Shown here: piece by piece, positions 44,421 through 53,778 of the stretch
How positions within the stretch are numbered: the first letter of the stretch is position 1
Layout: every line of letters starts with the position of its first letter
NCBI GenBank assembly: GCA_965207125.1
Contig: OZ242263.1
Coordinates: 1,798,001-1,862,000 of the forward strand
DNA from: G965207125 sp965207125
GTDB lineage: Bacteria > Pseudomonadota > Alphaproteobacteria > Puniceispirillales > UBA1172
Reading direction: 5' to 3'
DNA length: 64,000 nucleotides
The notes under the pieces: model-generated
Database searches by the model: none
What the model was told of the DNA's origin: nothing
Seen by the model: the letters and a program-made list of their open reading frames with translations, nothing else
Made by a program: the position numbers and the translations under genes

Positions 44421-44487
44421 GCTTTAGAATGAAAGTGGTGAAGTTATTCACTTATCGGTGCGGGTATTGAGACCATATTCGAAAACC

Positions 44488-44543
44488 AAGCTGATGCTGC
44501 AAGATGCTGGCAAAGGACGATCTTGCTTTTATCTTGAGAGAGG
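44488..44543 (+). pseudogene. Fragment 2 of a diverged glmS
   Basis: Encodes KLMLQDAGKGRSCFYLERG, matching GlmS residues 453-471 (RLMAQTLAKARSCLYLGRG, at 30014-30070) at most positions, in frame. It lies just before the end of the lipoprotein gene. Its order relative to fragment 1 is reversed compared with glmS, so the two pieces are not one contiguous remnant. Confidence 0.7.
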
Positions 44544-44571
44544 CCAAGAGATCTGGGTCAGTTTGCCCACG

Positions 44572-47049
44572 CTAGACAATATCGGTTTCTGCTGGATTCA
44601 ACTCAAAACCGAGGTCCATAAAATTAATCGGAAGCACCACGGTGCTTTCGTCCTCCGATGCGATGAGCGCCTGATGAGCGGCGGCTTCTTGACCAGCTTT
44701 GATCGTTCGCTTACCTCCCACTGCTTCGTTAAAGGCAGTTAGGTCAATATCCTCAGAGGAAATAAATCCATCGTTTTCGAAGTTCACCGTCAGATTTATG
44801 TCTTGAGTTGGGGTCTCGCGATTAATGAAGGTTAATACGATCCCAGTAATGTCTCCGCTTTCATCAACAAGCAAACTAATGCCTTTAACAGCCTCCAAGA
44901 GCGCAGTATCAGTGTCAAAATCACTAACACTGCCCGTATCCTCAGTGTGAGCCAGCAATATAACGTCTTCGACCAGAGAAAAATTATTAATCACATCGCT
45001 ACCATCATACGCCACTAAATTAGTTTTACCCGTGCCATCATAGCGGTAAACCACAATATCGCTACCGTTCCCAAGGTTGATAATATCATCACCCCTGCCG
45101 CCAAAGATGACATCTCCGCCTTCGCCGGCGTTGAGCGTCTGTGCGTTATCACCACCGAGCAAAAATTGATGTGATGTTGCTTCATCATTGCCAATCACCG
45201 CGTCAACGACCCCATCACCTAACACTTTGGTAAGGTTTGTAACGTCAGGGAATAAGACAACGCTCAAGTTTACAATCGATTCTGTGATTTGGCCGTCACT
45301 CACCACGGCCCTAACCGTGTAAAAGCCAGTTTCAGTCGAATCGGCGATGATTCCTACGTCGGGGTCGTAGGAAAGTCCTATATTTGTTAAATTTCCATTC
45401 TCATCAAAGAGTGTAAACGTCACAGTTAAACCGTTTGCGAGAGCGTTGTTATAAGCGGCGTTCAGCTCCTCCAACGAACCCAGCCTCCCGGTCAACGTGA
45501 TCTCGATCACCTCTAATTCGAGACCGCTAACGTCGGTAAAAGTGAAGGTTTCAGTTACTTGCTCTCCTGGCTGCAACATCTGAGTAGCCGTGTTGTCCGG
45601 TGTGTAAGTCCAATCTTTAGTATCCGGATCAAACTTTAGCGTACCGTAATTACCAACAAGATCAGTTGGAGGCACTGGATTAGGCAGGCCGATCGTTCCC
45701 CTGAAAATAGGATCGTCTTGGTCTTCATTTAGCAGAACTCTAGATGATGCGATCACGTCTTCGTCTTCAATATCGGTTTCTGCTGGATTCAACTCAAAAC
45801 CGATATCAGCGAAATCAATCAGAACCAGATTGCCGCCAAATATCTCATTGATTACCCCATAGGCAGCGGTTTCTTGACCAGATGTGATCTCCCGCTTGCC
45901 TGAAACCACATCCTCAAAGGCAGCGTTTATGGCTGTGGTTTGGGACGAACTAGCACTAAAGACGCTGGAAAAATTCACCGTCAGATCGACTTCTTGGGTT
46001 GTGTCACTACGATCCGTGAAGGTGAACACGATACCGGTAACATTTCCGTCTCCGTCAACAAGCAGGCTGATGCCTTTGACCGCCTCATAGAACGTGCTGG
46101 GATTCTCGTGAACATCATTACTCTCATGAGCCAAAACTAGAACGTCTTCATCCAGATCAAAATCATTGATCACATCGGCGCCATCACTAGCTTCTGAATC
46201 AGTTTTATCTGCACCATCATAGCGGTAAACCACAATATCGCTACCGTTCCCAAGGTTGATAATATCATCACCCCTGCCGCCAAAGATGACATCTCCGCCT
46301 TCGCCGGCGTTGAGCGTCTGTGCGTTATTACCACCGAGCAAAAATTGATGTGATGTTGCTTCATCATTGCCAATCACCGCGTCAACGCCCCCATCACCTA
46401 ACACTTTGGTAAGGTTTGTAACGTCAGGGAATAAGACAACGCTAAAGTTTACAATCGATTCTGTGCCTTTGCCGCCACTCAACACGACCTTAATCGTGTA
46501 AAAGCCAGTTTCAGTCGAAGTGGCGATGATTCCTACGTCGGGGTCGTAGGAAAGTTCTATATTTGTTTCTTCACCCTCATCATCAAGGAGTGTCGCCGTC
46601 ACTGTGATGACTACATCCTCAGTGTCGTCACTGCCATCGTTGGTAAAAGTGAAGGTTTCAATTACTTGCTCTCCTGACGGAATTGCTTGCTCTCTTGACA
46701 GCAACATCTGAATAGCCGGCGGGTCGCCGTCGCCCAGTGTGTAAGTCCAACTTTTAGTATCGGGATCAAACTTTAGCGTACCGTAATCACCTTTAAGATC
46801 AGATGGAGGCACTGGATCAGACAAGCCGAGCGTTCCCCTGACAATAGGATCGCCTTCGGCTCCATTTGGCAGAACTCTAGATGTGCCACTGCGGCTACCG
46901 TCGCTGCTGCAAGCAACCAATATAATCCCTGAAATTGTCCAGATAAGCGCCGTTGGCGATGATTGAGATATGCTCTTTCGTTTCATATTATCCGACTGAC
47001 CGACGGCGACAGAAAGGGCGTAGGGGAGTTTTTTGATTTCATTAGGCAT
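44572..47049 (-). CDS. Repeat-built surface lipoprotein with RTX-like motifs, probably truncated
   Basis: 825 residues. ATG 47049 has a GAAGGA site 11 bases upstream; ATG 46986 is the alternative and starts a typical lipoprotein signal (MKRK, hydrophobic core, lipobox LVAC). Two modules of about 393 residues follow, each with a VCBS-like domain (YGTLKFDPDT, WTYT), a glycine/aspartate RTX-type motif (GEGGDVIFGGRGDDIINLG) and a conserved block ending FELNPAETDI. In the first module that block leads into EDEDVIASSRVLL and the next module; in the second it ends one codon later at a stop. The gene seems cut at the island border. Calcium-binding surface role is inferred. Confidence 0.75.
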   Translation of the reverse strand: MPNEIKKLPYALSVAVGQSDNMKRKSISQSSPTALIWTISGIILVACSSDGSRSGTSRVLPNGAEGDPIVRGTLGLSDPVPPSDLKGDYGTLKFDPDTKSWTYTLGDGDPPAIQMLLSREQAIPSGEQVIETFTFTNDGSDDTEDVVITVTATLLDDEGEETNIELSYDPDVGIIATSTETGFYTIKVVLSGGKGTESIVNFSVVLFPDVTNLTKVLGDGGVDAVIGNDEATSHQFLLGGNNAQTLNAGEGGDVIFGGRGDDIINLGNGSDIVVYRYDGADKTDSEASDGADVINDFDLDEDVLVLAHESNDVHENPSTFYEAVKGISLLVDGDGNVTGIVFTFTDRSDTTQEVDLTVNFSSVFSASSSQTTAINAAFEDVVSGKREITSGQETAAYGVINEIFGGNLVLIDFADIGFELNPAETDIEDEDVIASSRVLLNEDQDDPIFRGTIGLPNPVPPTDLVGNYGTLKFDPDTKDWTYTPDNTATQMLQPGEQVTETFTFTDVSGLELEVIEITLTGRLGSLEELNAAYNNALANGLTVTFTLFDENGNLTNIGLSYDPDVGIIADSTETGFYTVRAVVSDGQITESIVNLSVVLFPDVTNLTKVLGDGVVDAVIGNDEATSHQFLLGGDNAQTLNAGEGGDVIFGGRGDDIINLGNGSDIVVYRYDGTGKTNLVAYDGSDVINNFSLVEDVILLAHTEDTGSVSDFDTDTALLEAVKGISLLVDESGDITGIVLTFINRETPTQDINLTVNFENDGFISSEDIDLTAFNEAVGGKRTIKAGQEAAAHQALIASEDESTVVLPINFMDLGFELNPAETDIV
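45035..46465. repeat. 252-bp direct repeats inside the lipoprotein gene
   Basis: 45035-45286 and 46214-46465 are nearly identical (three differences seen), spaced 1179 bases apart. They encode the RTX-like segment of each module. Confidence 0.9.
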
Positions 47050-47333
47050 GGTTCTATAGAGTCCTTCACGAATGGTAGAATTACGTTAAACCTCAAAGAA
47101 ACCGACAAAAGCTTAATGAAGAAAGATAATCAAGCCTTAACCAGTTCCTTCATAACGAGCCAGAATTACCTGCAAAGAATTAAGATACAGTTAATAAAAA
47201 GTTGTTTTTTCACTTTTTAGTAAATAGCTTCTTACACAATAAGAGGGAAGTTTTATGACCAGCGATCGTAGTTAAACCTAGCGATCCTTATATCCACTAT
47301 CGAGGCAACGTTTCGCCATCTCTTGGGCCTCTA
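47050..47333. other. Intergenic region, no gene supported
   Basis: Probably holds the promoter of the lipoprotein gene. The tail of a shifted frame continuing the small gene after lptD runs to 47278. Nothing else recognised. Confidence 0.4.
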
Positions 47334-47450
47334 TCAAATCTTGATCAGCGAATAAACCGCTGCCACAAATCTGTTTGTCAAGCGCTTCGCCACTTGGGCA
47401 TTATCATTGCCCATAAAAATGAAGGCAATGTATGCCTCTTTTTCCGTCAT
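47334..47450 (-). CDS. Small frame overlapping the lptD stop (possibly frameshifted)
   Basis: A 38-codon frame starts at ATG 47450 inside the lptD stop (ATGA overlap) and reads MTEKEAYIAFIFMGNDNAQ onward. A +1 shift near residue 24 would extend it to 47278 with DKQICGSGLFADQDL and an EAQEMAKRCLDSGYKDR end, giving a more protein-like chain of about 57 residues. I do not recognise it. It may be a degraded gene that once followed lptD. Confidence 0.35.
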   Translation of the reverse strand: MTEKEAYIAFIFMGNDNAQVAKRLTNRFVAAVYSLIKI

Positions 47451-49672
47451 TGTGCTTGCCCAAAACTGCTAATTTGGTCACTGGTAATAGAGCCAAGATA
47501 TTTGAAATCAAGCAACAACAGAATCTCCTCAGCTGGGCGAATATCGCGGTCAGACGTATTATCACGCGTATATTTCAGCGTGATCGTCAAGCAATCTTGC
47601 AAGCCGCCGGTAAATCTCATCGCGATCGAGGTTTCATCGTCTATCTCAGTATGAGTGTCTGTCAGGTCATATTGTTGCTTGACAGTCAACGCCAAATCAT
47701 CGGTCAGGCGATGATTGAGATTGAACGTCAAGGTTTCTTCTTCCTCATCTGCAGAGGCGAAAAACGAGTCCGTTAAACGCGAATATGATCCCGCAAAATA
47801 GGTATCGCCAAAATACACGGTGCCAGTCGCGCGGGATTCACTAATAGACAAATCATTTGAATCAAAACGCCCTGAAAGCGCCAGTGAGAAATAATCCTGA
47901 GGCTGGATCGTAACGCTCGCCAGAATGTCCGAGAAATGATCTTCATCCGTGGCCGTGTTAAGGTTAGTTGAGACGTCACCCGACAGCCTATAGGACGCGC
48001 CGATAAACCCCGTCACATCGCCAACCGCCGTATCCTCAACGATCGTGTTCACCCCGCCGGCTAGATAAGCACCAGAACGAATATAATCATTGCCCTGGAA
48101 ACGATGCAGCATGAATAAATTACCCTCATCCAGTCGGAAATCAGCTGAATCGCGATTGGGGATTTTGTCAGTTCGATCAATCGCCTCAATGGCCGCTAGT
48201 TTGACTTTGGGTTCAACCAACGCGAATTTATTAAACAGATTAACACTGAAAGGATTGGACCAGCCCACACCTAATCCGCCACTGGCTTGTCCTAGTTCAC
48301 CGCGATAATCTGAAGACGAAGGTGTGTCTACGATCATGTGGTATTGTCCAGCAAAACGTGTCTCAACACTCAGATTACCCATCCCAACGTCAAAATCCTC
48401 GATGGTATAAACCTCGCCCGCCCAGCGATTGATGTCGTAATTCTCGTCATTCTCAAGTTTGATCGCCGACAGTCGAAGGCGCGTTCGCATATTGTCACGA
48501 AAACTTGGCAGATAACGCTCATGAAACACGGACGGCAATACAACAGGCTCATTGCCTGAAACCTCATCACTCTCAAGTCCCTGGATATCATAAGCCTCAA
48601 CCTTGCTATAACGATTGCGGTTGATATTCTCGGCGCTGACCAATGATTTTAATGTCGTGTTGCTGTCGAGGTCATAACGCCGCAAAAACGTATCCTGACT
48701 CGCACGGTAAATCTTCACCTTGGTGTGCCATCTCTCCCCTAGAAGCGTCTTGAAATCTGCGTCAACCCCTGAGACAACCTCTGAGACAACCTCGCGATTT
48801 TTCTCAAAAGAACTCACCCGCCCAAGATATAGTTTCGCATCAAGAGTGCTCTGATCCCATAATTTTCGATACCGAAACTCCGTTAGCTGGCCACTGCTCT
48901 GATAAAGATGAGGCCTGATTTCAACATCGCTGGTATCATCGACCACATGATAATAGGACTGCGCATACTCAAAACCATGGTCCGATGAATACTTAAAAGA
49001 TGGATACAGCAAACCCGATTGACGCCGTACTGTCCAATCAGGATGTTTTAACCATGGAAGATATAAAATAGGCACGTTGAAAAGGCGGAAACGGACATCT
49101 TTATGCTCCACCGTCCGGGTCTCTGGGTTATGGTGTGATGATGATGATTCTATTTCCCATATAGGTTTTTCACCGCCTAGATAATCGCATTGGCATGGGG
49201 TGTAACGCGCGTTGTCATATTCTAGTAAATTATCCTTTTCATAGCGCACCCGGTCGCCTGTAAGCCACGAACCATCCGCGAGTTTACTGATCACAGGTTC
49301 AGCGAAAGCCCGGGTGAAAGCTGTATCCAACTCAATCCGTTCGGCGTAATGAGTGCTTCCGTCGTGATCGATAAAGACCACATTGCCCGTGGCCACCGCT
49401 GACTCCTCCACGCGGTTATAATCAACCCGCTCGGCGGTCAGCGACAGAGTCCCTTGGCTGAAAGACACATTGCCCCGCGCGATGAAAACCCCGGTTTCGT
49501 GATTGGTCTCAAGATTATCGGCGGAAAAACTGACCGGCGCCTCGGGATCCTGCGCCAAAGCGGGCCCGCTGAGAAAAACTATTAACCAAAAACCTAGAAG
49601 AAGATACCCCAGCATAGTAGCGAGGGTAATCTGTGGCCTTTGGTTGATCGCGAAAACATAAAGTGAAGTCAT
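47447..49672 (-). CDS. lptD: LPS-assembly outer-membrane protein LptD
   Basis: 741 residues; inserts LPS into the outer leaflet together with LptE. An N-terminal signal (hydrophobic residues about 20-38, cut after ALA before QDPEA) is followed by an OstA-type N-terminal domain (SFSADNLETNHETGVFIARGN split over 48-68) and the long beta-barrel with VPILYLPWLKHPDW, RQSGLLYPSFKYSSDHGFEY and a final strand DRDIRPAEEILLLLDFKYLG. Only one cysteine pair (CQC near residue 165) is visible. ATG 49672 has no good ribosome site; ATG 49615 would also give a signal peptide. SurA, which often follows lptD, is absent here. Confidence 0.9.
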   Translation of the reverse strand: MTSLYVFAINQRPQITLATMLGYLLLGFWLIVFLSGPALAQDPEAPVSFSADNLETNHETGVFIARGNVSFSQGTLSLTAERVDYNRVEESAVATGNVVFIDHDGSTHYAERIELDTAFTRAFAEPVISKLADGSWLTGDRVRYEKDNLLEYDNARYTPCQCDYLGGEKPIWEIESSSSHHNPETRTVEHKDVRFRLFNVPILYLPWLKHPDWTVRRQSGLLYPSFKYSSDHGFEYAQSYYHVVDDTSDVEIRPHLYQSSGQLTEFRYRKLWDQSTLDAKLYLGRVSSFEKNREVVSEVVSGVDADFKTLLGERWHTKVKIYRASQDTFLRRYDLDSNTTLKSLVSAENINRNRYSKVEAYDIQGLESDEVSGNEPVVLPSVFHERYLPSFRDNMRTRLRLSAIKLENDENYDINRWAGEVYTIEDFDVGMGNLSVETRFAGQYHMIVDTPSSSDYRGELGQASGGLGVGWSNPFSVNLFNKFALVEPKVKLAAIEAIDRTDKIPNRDSADFRLDEGNLFMLHRFQGNDYIRSGAYLAGGVNTIVEDTAVGDVTGFIGASYRLSGDVSTNLNTATDEDHFSDILASVTIQPQDYFSLALSGRFDSNDLSISESRATGTVYFGDTYFAGSYSRLTDSFFASADEEEETLTFNLNHRLTDDLALTVKQQYDLTDTHTEIDDETSIAMRFTGGLQDCLTITLKYTRDNTSDRDIRPAEEILLLLDFKYLGSITSDQISSFGQAQ

Positions 49673-49785
49673 ATAATTGAGGATTCCGGTCGGGTTTTAC
49701 GTCACTAGCGCTTTGATGGTGTCGGAGCACTATATCAGACTCGTTTGTGGTTTCCAATCATCTGATTGGGGTGTAAGACTGTGGA

Positions 49786-50751
49786 ATGTCCAAATTTTCT
49801 CCTCATCACGCAAGCCAGAAGCGAATTTTAATCATCAAGCATGGTGCGCTCGGTGATATTATTCTGTCCATGGACGGTTTTGCCAGTGTGAGGGAGCATC
49901 ATCAGGACGATCATCTAGCGGTTTTAACCACTCCGGCCTTTGCGGGTTTTTTGAGGCAAGCGCCGTATTTTGACGAAGTGCTGACTGATCAACGTGCGCC
50001 GGTCTGGAATATTCGGCAAGTTGGCGCCATCCGCCGATTGTTGCGGCAGAATTGGACGCGGATTTATGATTTTCAATATTCTGGGCGCACCGCGCGCTAT
50101 TTTCGCTATATCATCAAGGGAACCGGGGCCGAGTTTGTTGGGGTTGCGCCCGGCGCACATTATGGCTTGCCTGCGGATTTGCGCGATAGGAGAGCGATCT
50201 CAGAGCGCGACCGGGTTCTGGCGCTGGCGGCGGCGGGGGGATGCCCTCGTGTGTGTGCTGATCTGACTTGGCTTGGCGCGGGGCGTGAGGTGCCGCCGGA
50301 TGTGGATAGCGCGGCGGTGTTGGTCGCGGGATGCTCGCTTGCTAAACCATTAGCCAAGCGTTGGCCTGTTGAGCATTTTTCTACTCTGGCGCGTCTGCTT
50401 CATGATCAAGGCTTGAAGCCTATGCTGGTTGGCACGGCTATAGACGCCCCGGTGGCTGAGGCGATCATGGCAAAAGCCCCTGTATGCCAGAATTTGGTGG
50501 GGAAAACCGATCTGGGGGATTTGGCTGCTTTATACCAGCGGGCGAAAGTTGTGATTGGCAATGACACGGGGCCAGTTTTTCTTGCGGCGAAACTTGGCAC
50601 GCCAACGCTAGCGCTGATGGGGCATGCCACTAATCCTCAGAAATCAGCCCCGGTTGGCGATCAGGCGAGATGGCTTCGAAAAGAGGCCATCTCGGACATC
50701 ACCCCCGCTGAAGTCATGGAGTCGGTCCGTACGCTGATCGGGTTAGAATGA
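49786..50751 (+). CDS. Glycosyltransferase family 9 (heptosyltransferase-like)
   Basis: 321-residue GT-B enzyme of family 9, which uses ADP-heptose to extend the LPS core. N-terminal IKHGALGDIILSMDGF, C-terminal GNDTGPVFLAAKLGTPTLALMG, the usual nucleotide-sugar site. hldE in this window makes the matching donor. Acceptor specificity (WaaC, WaaF or other) cannot be read. It overlaps the convergent DUF924 gene by 9 bases and is divergent from lptD. Confidence 0.85.
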   Translation: MSKFSPHHASQKRILIIKHGALGDIILSMDGFASVREHHQDDHLAVLTTPAFAGFLRQAPYFDEVLTDQRAPVWNIRQVGAIRRLLRQNWTRIYDFQYSGRTARYFRYIIKGTGAEFVGVAPGAHYGLPADLRDRRAISERDRVLALAAAGGCPRVCADLTWLGAGREVPPDVDSAAVLVAGCSLAKPLAKRWPVEHFSTLARLLHDQGLKPMLVGTAIDAPVAEAIMAKAPVCQNLVGKTDLGDLAALYQRAKVVIGNDTGPVFLAAKLGTPTLALMGHATNPQKSAPVGDQARWLRKEAISDITPAEVMESVRTLIGLE

Positions 50752-51303
50752 TGAGTTCGGCTGGGTGAGAAACTCGCGTTCTTCGTCGCTTGAGGGTCTG
50801 TTGAGTATTGTGTTTCGATGTGGAAACCGCCCGAACCGCGCGATGATATCGCGGTGTTTAACGGCAAACTCATAAGTCAGCTCCCCGCAGGTTTTAAAGA
50901 GAGGCAATGAGCGGTCTTGAATAGCGAGATCCTCGGAGTGCATCATGGGCATTAGTAAAAATTGAAGTTTTGGCAAGGTGAAGCTCTGGTGGTCGCTGCG
51001 GTCTATGCTGGCAAGGCAAGTCGCGAGTGCTTTCTCATCGCCGGCGAAAGCCATCGGCGTGCCGCGATAAATATTGCGCATCATCTGATCGAGCAGGAGA
51101 ATAAGTGCAAGGCTACCATCGGGGGTTGAGGGCCAGGCGTCGCACTCCCCGCCCATCGCTTTTTTGATCAACGCCCCAAAGCGCCCCGTGAGCAGTTGAT
51201 CAAACGCATCATCTTTTTTGAACCATTGCTCGGGTTTTATTTCTTCAAACCAGAAAGATAGAATGGCGGGGATTTCTTCTGTGTGCTGTGCGGTGTTGGA
51301 CAT
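50743..51303 (-). CDS. DUF924 family protein
   Basis: 186 residues, full length for DUF924, a helical TPR-like family of unknown function. Conserved blocks are ILSFWFEEIKPEQWF at the N-terminus, WPSTPDGSLALILLLDQMMRN near 60, and MHSEDLAIQDRSLPLF near 120, with RFGRFPHRN near 155. The start codon overlaps the stop of the FAD oxidoreductase by one base, so both are probably read together. Confidence 0.85.
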   Translation of the reverse strand: MSNTAQHTEEIPAILSFWFEEIKPEQWFKKDDAFDQLLTGRFGALIKKAMGGECDAWPSTPDGSLALILLLDQMMRNIYRGTPMAFAGDEKALATCLASIDRSDHQSFTLPKLQFLLMPMMHSEDLAIQDRSLPLFKTCGELTYEFAVKHRDIIARFGRFPHRNTILNRPSSDEEREFLTQPNSSF

Positions 51304-52748
51304 TAGATCACTTTCCTTGGGTTCATTAATCCTTTTGGGTCAAGACTTGCTTTGAGAGACCGCATGACTTCGAGGGCCACGGGGTCTTTAATTGTTTTGA
51401 GCATATCACGTTTTTTCTGGCCAATGCCGTGCTCGGCGCTGATTGAGCCGTGATATTTTCTCAGCAGTTCTATCAGCACCTCATCAAATTGTGGGTAATG
51501 CGCGGTGAAACCAGGATAGCTTTTAGAGGGGCATCCTAGATTAAAATGCAGATTGCCGTCGCCAAGATGACCAAAGCCATACATTTTCACATCCGGGACG
51601 ATTTTTTGCACTTTTTGCCGCGCCTCATCATAAAACGCGGCGATATGCTCAAGCGGCAAGGCGATATCGGATTTATACGCCTCCCCCGATAGTTTTTCCG
51701 CCTCGGGGGTTAATTCGCGGATTGTCCAGATGGCCTGTCTCTGGGCTTCGTTTGTGGCGATGGTGGCGTCGAGCACCAGCCCGTCTTCCATCATTTCAGC
51801 CAGAATATCCGTCATCATTGCATTGAGTGGCATCGCGCCCTGGGTATCAGGAACAGCGGCGCTCTCGGCGCTCGAGGCGATATCGAACAAGACTGAAAAT
51901 GGTGGGATGGTCTCGAGCGGCGCGCGGGTCTCAGGAAAATGGTGAAGGACATTATCGATGATGGTTTTGGGCATTAACTCAAAAGTGGTTACCTGCCCGC
52001 CACTGACCGCTTGGAAGCGATGAAAAACCTCGATGGCCGCGCTTATATCTCTCACGCCGGCGAAAGCTGTGACGGCGGCCTTGGGCATCGGGAATAATTT
52101 TAGGGTAGCCGCCGTGATTATTCCCAAAATACCTTCGCCGCCGATAAACAGATTTTTGAGATCCAGCCCGGTGTTATCTTTACGCAGTGATGATAGGAGA
52201 TTAAGCACCCGGCCGCCGGGCAGCACGACTTCGACTCCCAAGGTTAGATCGCGCGCTGTGCCGTAGCGCACCACGTTCAATCCGCCTGCGTTGGTTGAGA
52301 GATTACCGCCGATGCTGCAACTGCCTTTTGCTGCGAGATCAAGAGGAAATAACAAGTCATGTTCGGCGGCTTTACGCTTGATTTCCTCAAGCACGCATCC
52401 GGCCTCGACGGTGATCGCGTGTCCGGTTTTGTCTATCTGCCGGATGCGATTGAGTCTCTTGGTGCTGATGACAATGCTATGGCCTTGATCGTCAGGCGTC
52501 GCTCCGCCGCACAACCCGGTATTGCCGCCTTGCGGCACCACGGGTAAATCATATCGATCCGCCAGTGCGAGCAGGGCGGATACTTGTTTGGTTGCCTCGG
52601 GTAGTGCGACCGCGAGGGCTTTGCCGTGATACACCCCGCGCCAATCGGTAAGATAAGGGGCGGTATCGGCGGCGCTGGTCAGAACGTGTTTTGCGCCGAC
52701 AATATCCGCGATTGAATTTCTGATCTCATCGGGCGGGCCAAGCGGCAT
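51303..52748 (-). CDS. FAD-linked 2-hydroxyacid oxidoreductase (D-2-hydroxyglutarate dehydrogenase-like)
   Basis: 481-residue flavoprotein of the FAD_oxidase_C family. The PCMH FAD domain shows VVPQGGNTGLCGGATPDDQG near residue 72 and GSCSIGGNLSTNAGG near 146; the C-terminal domain shows YGFGHLGDGNLHFN and the ending SAEHGIGQKKRDML, KASLDPKGLMNPRKV. Within this family it looks closer to D-2-hydroxyglutarate or D-lactate dehydrogenases than to GlcD, but the substrate cannot be fixed from sequence. It heads a two-gene unit with the DUF924 gene. Confidence 0.85.
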   Translation of the reverse strand: MPLGPPDEIRNSIADIVGAKHVLTSAADTAPYLTDWRGVYHGKALAVALPEATKQVSALLALADRYDLPVVPQGGNTGLCGGATPDDQGHSIVISTKRLNRIRQIDKTGHAITVEAGCVLEEIKRKAAEHDLLFPLDLAAKGSCSIGGNLSTNAGGLNVVRYGTARDLTLGVEVVLPGGRVLNLLSSLRKDNTGLDLKNLFIGGEGILGIITAATLKLFPMPKAAVTAFAGVRDISAAIEVFHRFQAVSGGQVTTFELMPKTIIDNVLHHFPETRAPLETIPPFSVLFDIASSAESAAVPDTQGAMPLNAMMTDILAEMMEDGLVLDATIATNEAQRQAIWTIRELTPEAEKLSGEAYKSDIALPLEHIAAFYDEARQKVQKIVPDVKMYGFGHLGDGNLHFNLGCPSKSYPGFTAHYPQFDEVLIELLRKYHGSISAEHGIGQKKRDMLKTIKDPVALEVMRSLKASLDPKGLMNPRKVI

Positions 52749-52799
52749 GATATCCTCGTCCTCTTACGTCTTTGGAGCATAGACTCCAGAGTTAAAAGA

Positions 52800-53777
52800 T
52801 CAATCTTTTTCATGGGGCTCCCGTGGTGCGGCTGCGCGGCGCAAGCGGTCATTGATCGCGACTCCAAGGCCTTGGTTGGGGATGCGGGCGACCGCGAGGC
52901 GCTTGCATTTTTTGCGATCAATCTCGCGGAGCATCGAGAAAAGGTTAGCTGCTGCGAGTGAAAGATCACCTTGCGGGCTTAGGTTATAGCAAAGACAGGG
53001 TGAGGGAGGCGCGGCGACCTCCTCACCGAACCCGAGCCACGCCTCGCCTTTTTCGGGCGCGGTGGCATTGAGTCTAATCGTGGCTTCGGGGGCGTAATGG
53101 GTTGGGGTTTGCCCGGGGCTGATGATCGTATCATCGGCGGTGCGTGGCTTTACTCCGAGGGCTTTTGTGAGGGCTTCGGCGGTGATCCCGCCGGGTCTTG
53201 CGATTATCGGAATGGGGCCTCTGGCATCGATAACCGTGGATTCTATTCCTTGATGGCATGGCCCGGTGTCTAGGATCATGGCGGGCTCGGCTGAGCCTTG
53301 AAAAGCATCGGCAACATGGCTTGCTTGGGTTGGGCTGACCTTGCCTGATATATTGGCCGAAGGCGCGGCGATGGGAAGGGCGGTTAGGGCAAGTAATTGC
53401 CGTGTGTCGTCTTGGCTGGGGACGCGCAAGGCCACGCTCTCGAGGCCGGCGGTGGCTGGGGCCACAATGTTTGAATTGGCGTGTTTGTCTAAGATCAGTG
53501 TCATGGCGCCGGGCCAGAATATCGCTGCGAGTTTTTCTGCGAGCGGCGTTTGCCGTCCGATGCGAAAAGCATCTTGAGCTGAGGGACAATGGATAATCAG
53601 CGGATTAAAGGAGGGGCGGGATTTCAGTGCGTAGATCGCGGCGATTGCGGCTGGGTTGCTGGCGTCTCCTCCGAGTCCATAAACCGTCTCGGTGCCGATG
53701 GCCACCAGTCGTCCTTCGCGTAAAAATGCGGCGGCTTGCTTTAGGGTGTCGGCGGATGGCTGGGCGATGATTGTCAT
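52800..53777 (-). CDS. Threonylcarbamoyl-AMP synthase (Sua5/TsaC family)
   Basis: 325 residues, the long Sua5 form: a YrdC-like domain (ETVYGLGGDASNPAAIAAIY, KSRPSFNPLIIH, PSANISGKVSPT, GIESTVID) plus a C-terminal Sua5 domain after the linker SPGQTPTHYAPEA. It makes L-threonylcarbamoyl-AMP for the t6A37 modification of ANN-decoding tRNAs. It lies one base from the end of the cysQ gene, in a likely minus-strand pair. Confidence 0.93.
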   Translation of the reverse strand: MTIIAQPSADTLKQAAAFLREGRLVAIGTETVYGLGGDASNPAAIAAIYALKSRPSFNPLIIHCPSAQDAFRIGRQTPLAEKLAAIFWPGAMTLILDKHANSNIVAPATAGLESVALRVPSQDDTRQLLALTALPIAAPSANISGKVSPTQASHVADAFQGSAEPAMILDTGPCHQGIESTVIDARGPIPIIARPGGITAEALTKALGVKPRTADDTIISPGQTPTHYAPEATIRLNATAPEKGEAWLGFGEEVAAPPSPCLCYNLSPQGDLSLAAANLFSMLREIDRKKCKRLAVARIPNQGLGVAINDRLRRAAAPREPHEKD

Positions 53778-53778
53778 A

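Noticed and set aside
30494..44571. A Tn7-like transposon at glmS
   Set aside because: The position fits, but no tnsA-E-like genes and no clear terminal repeats were found; only glmS debris supports insertion.
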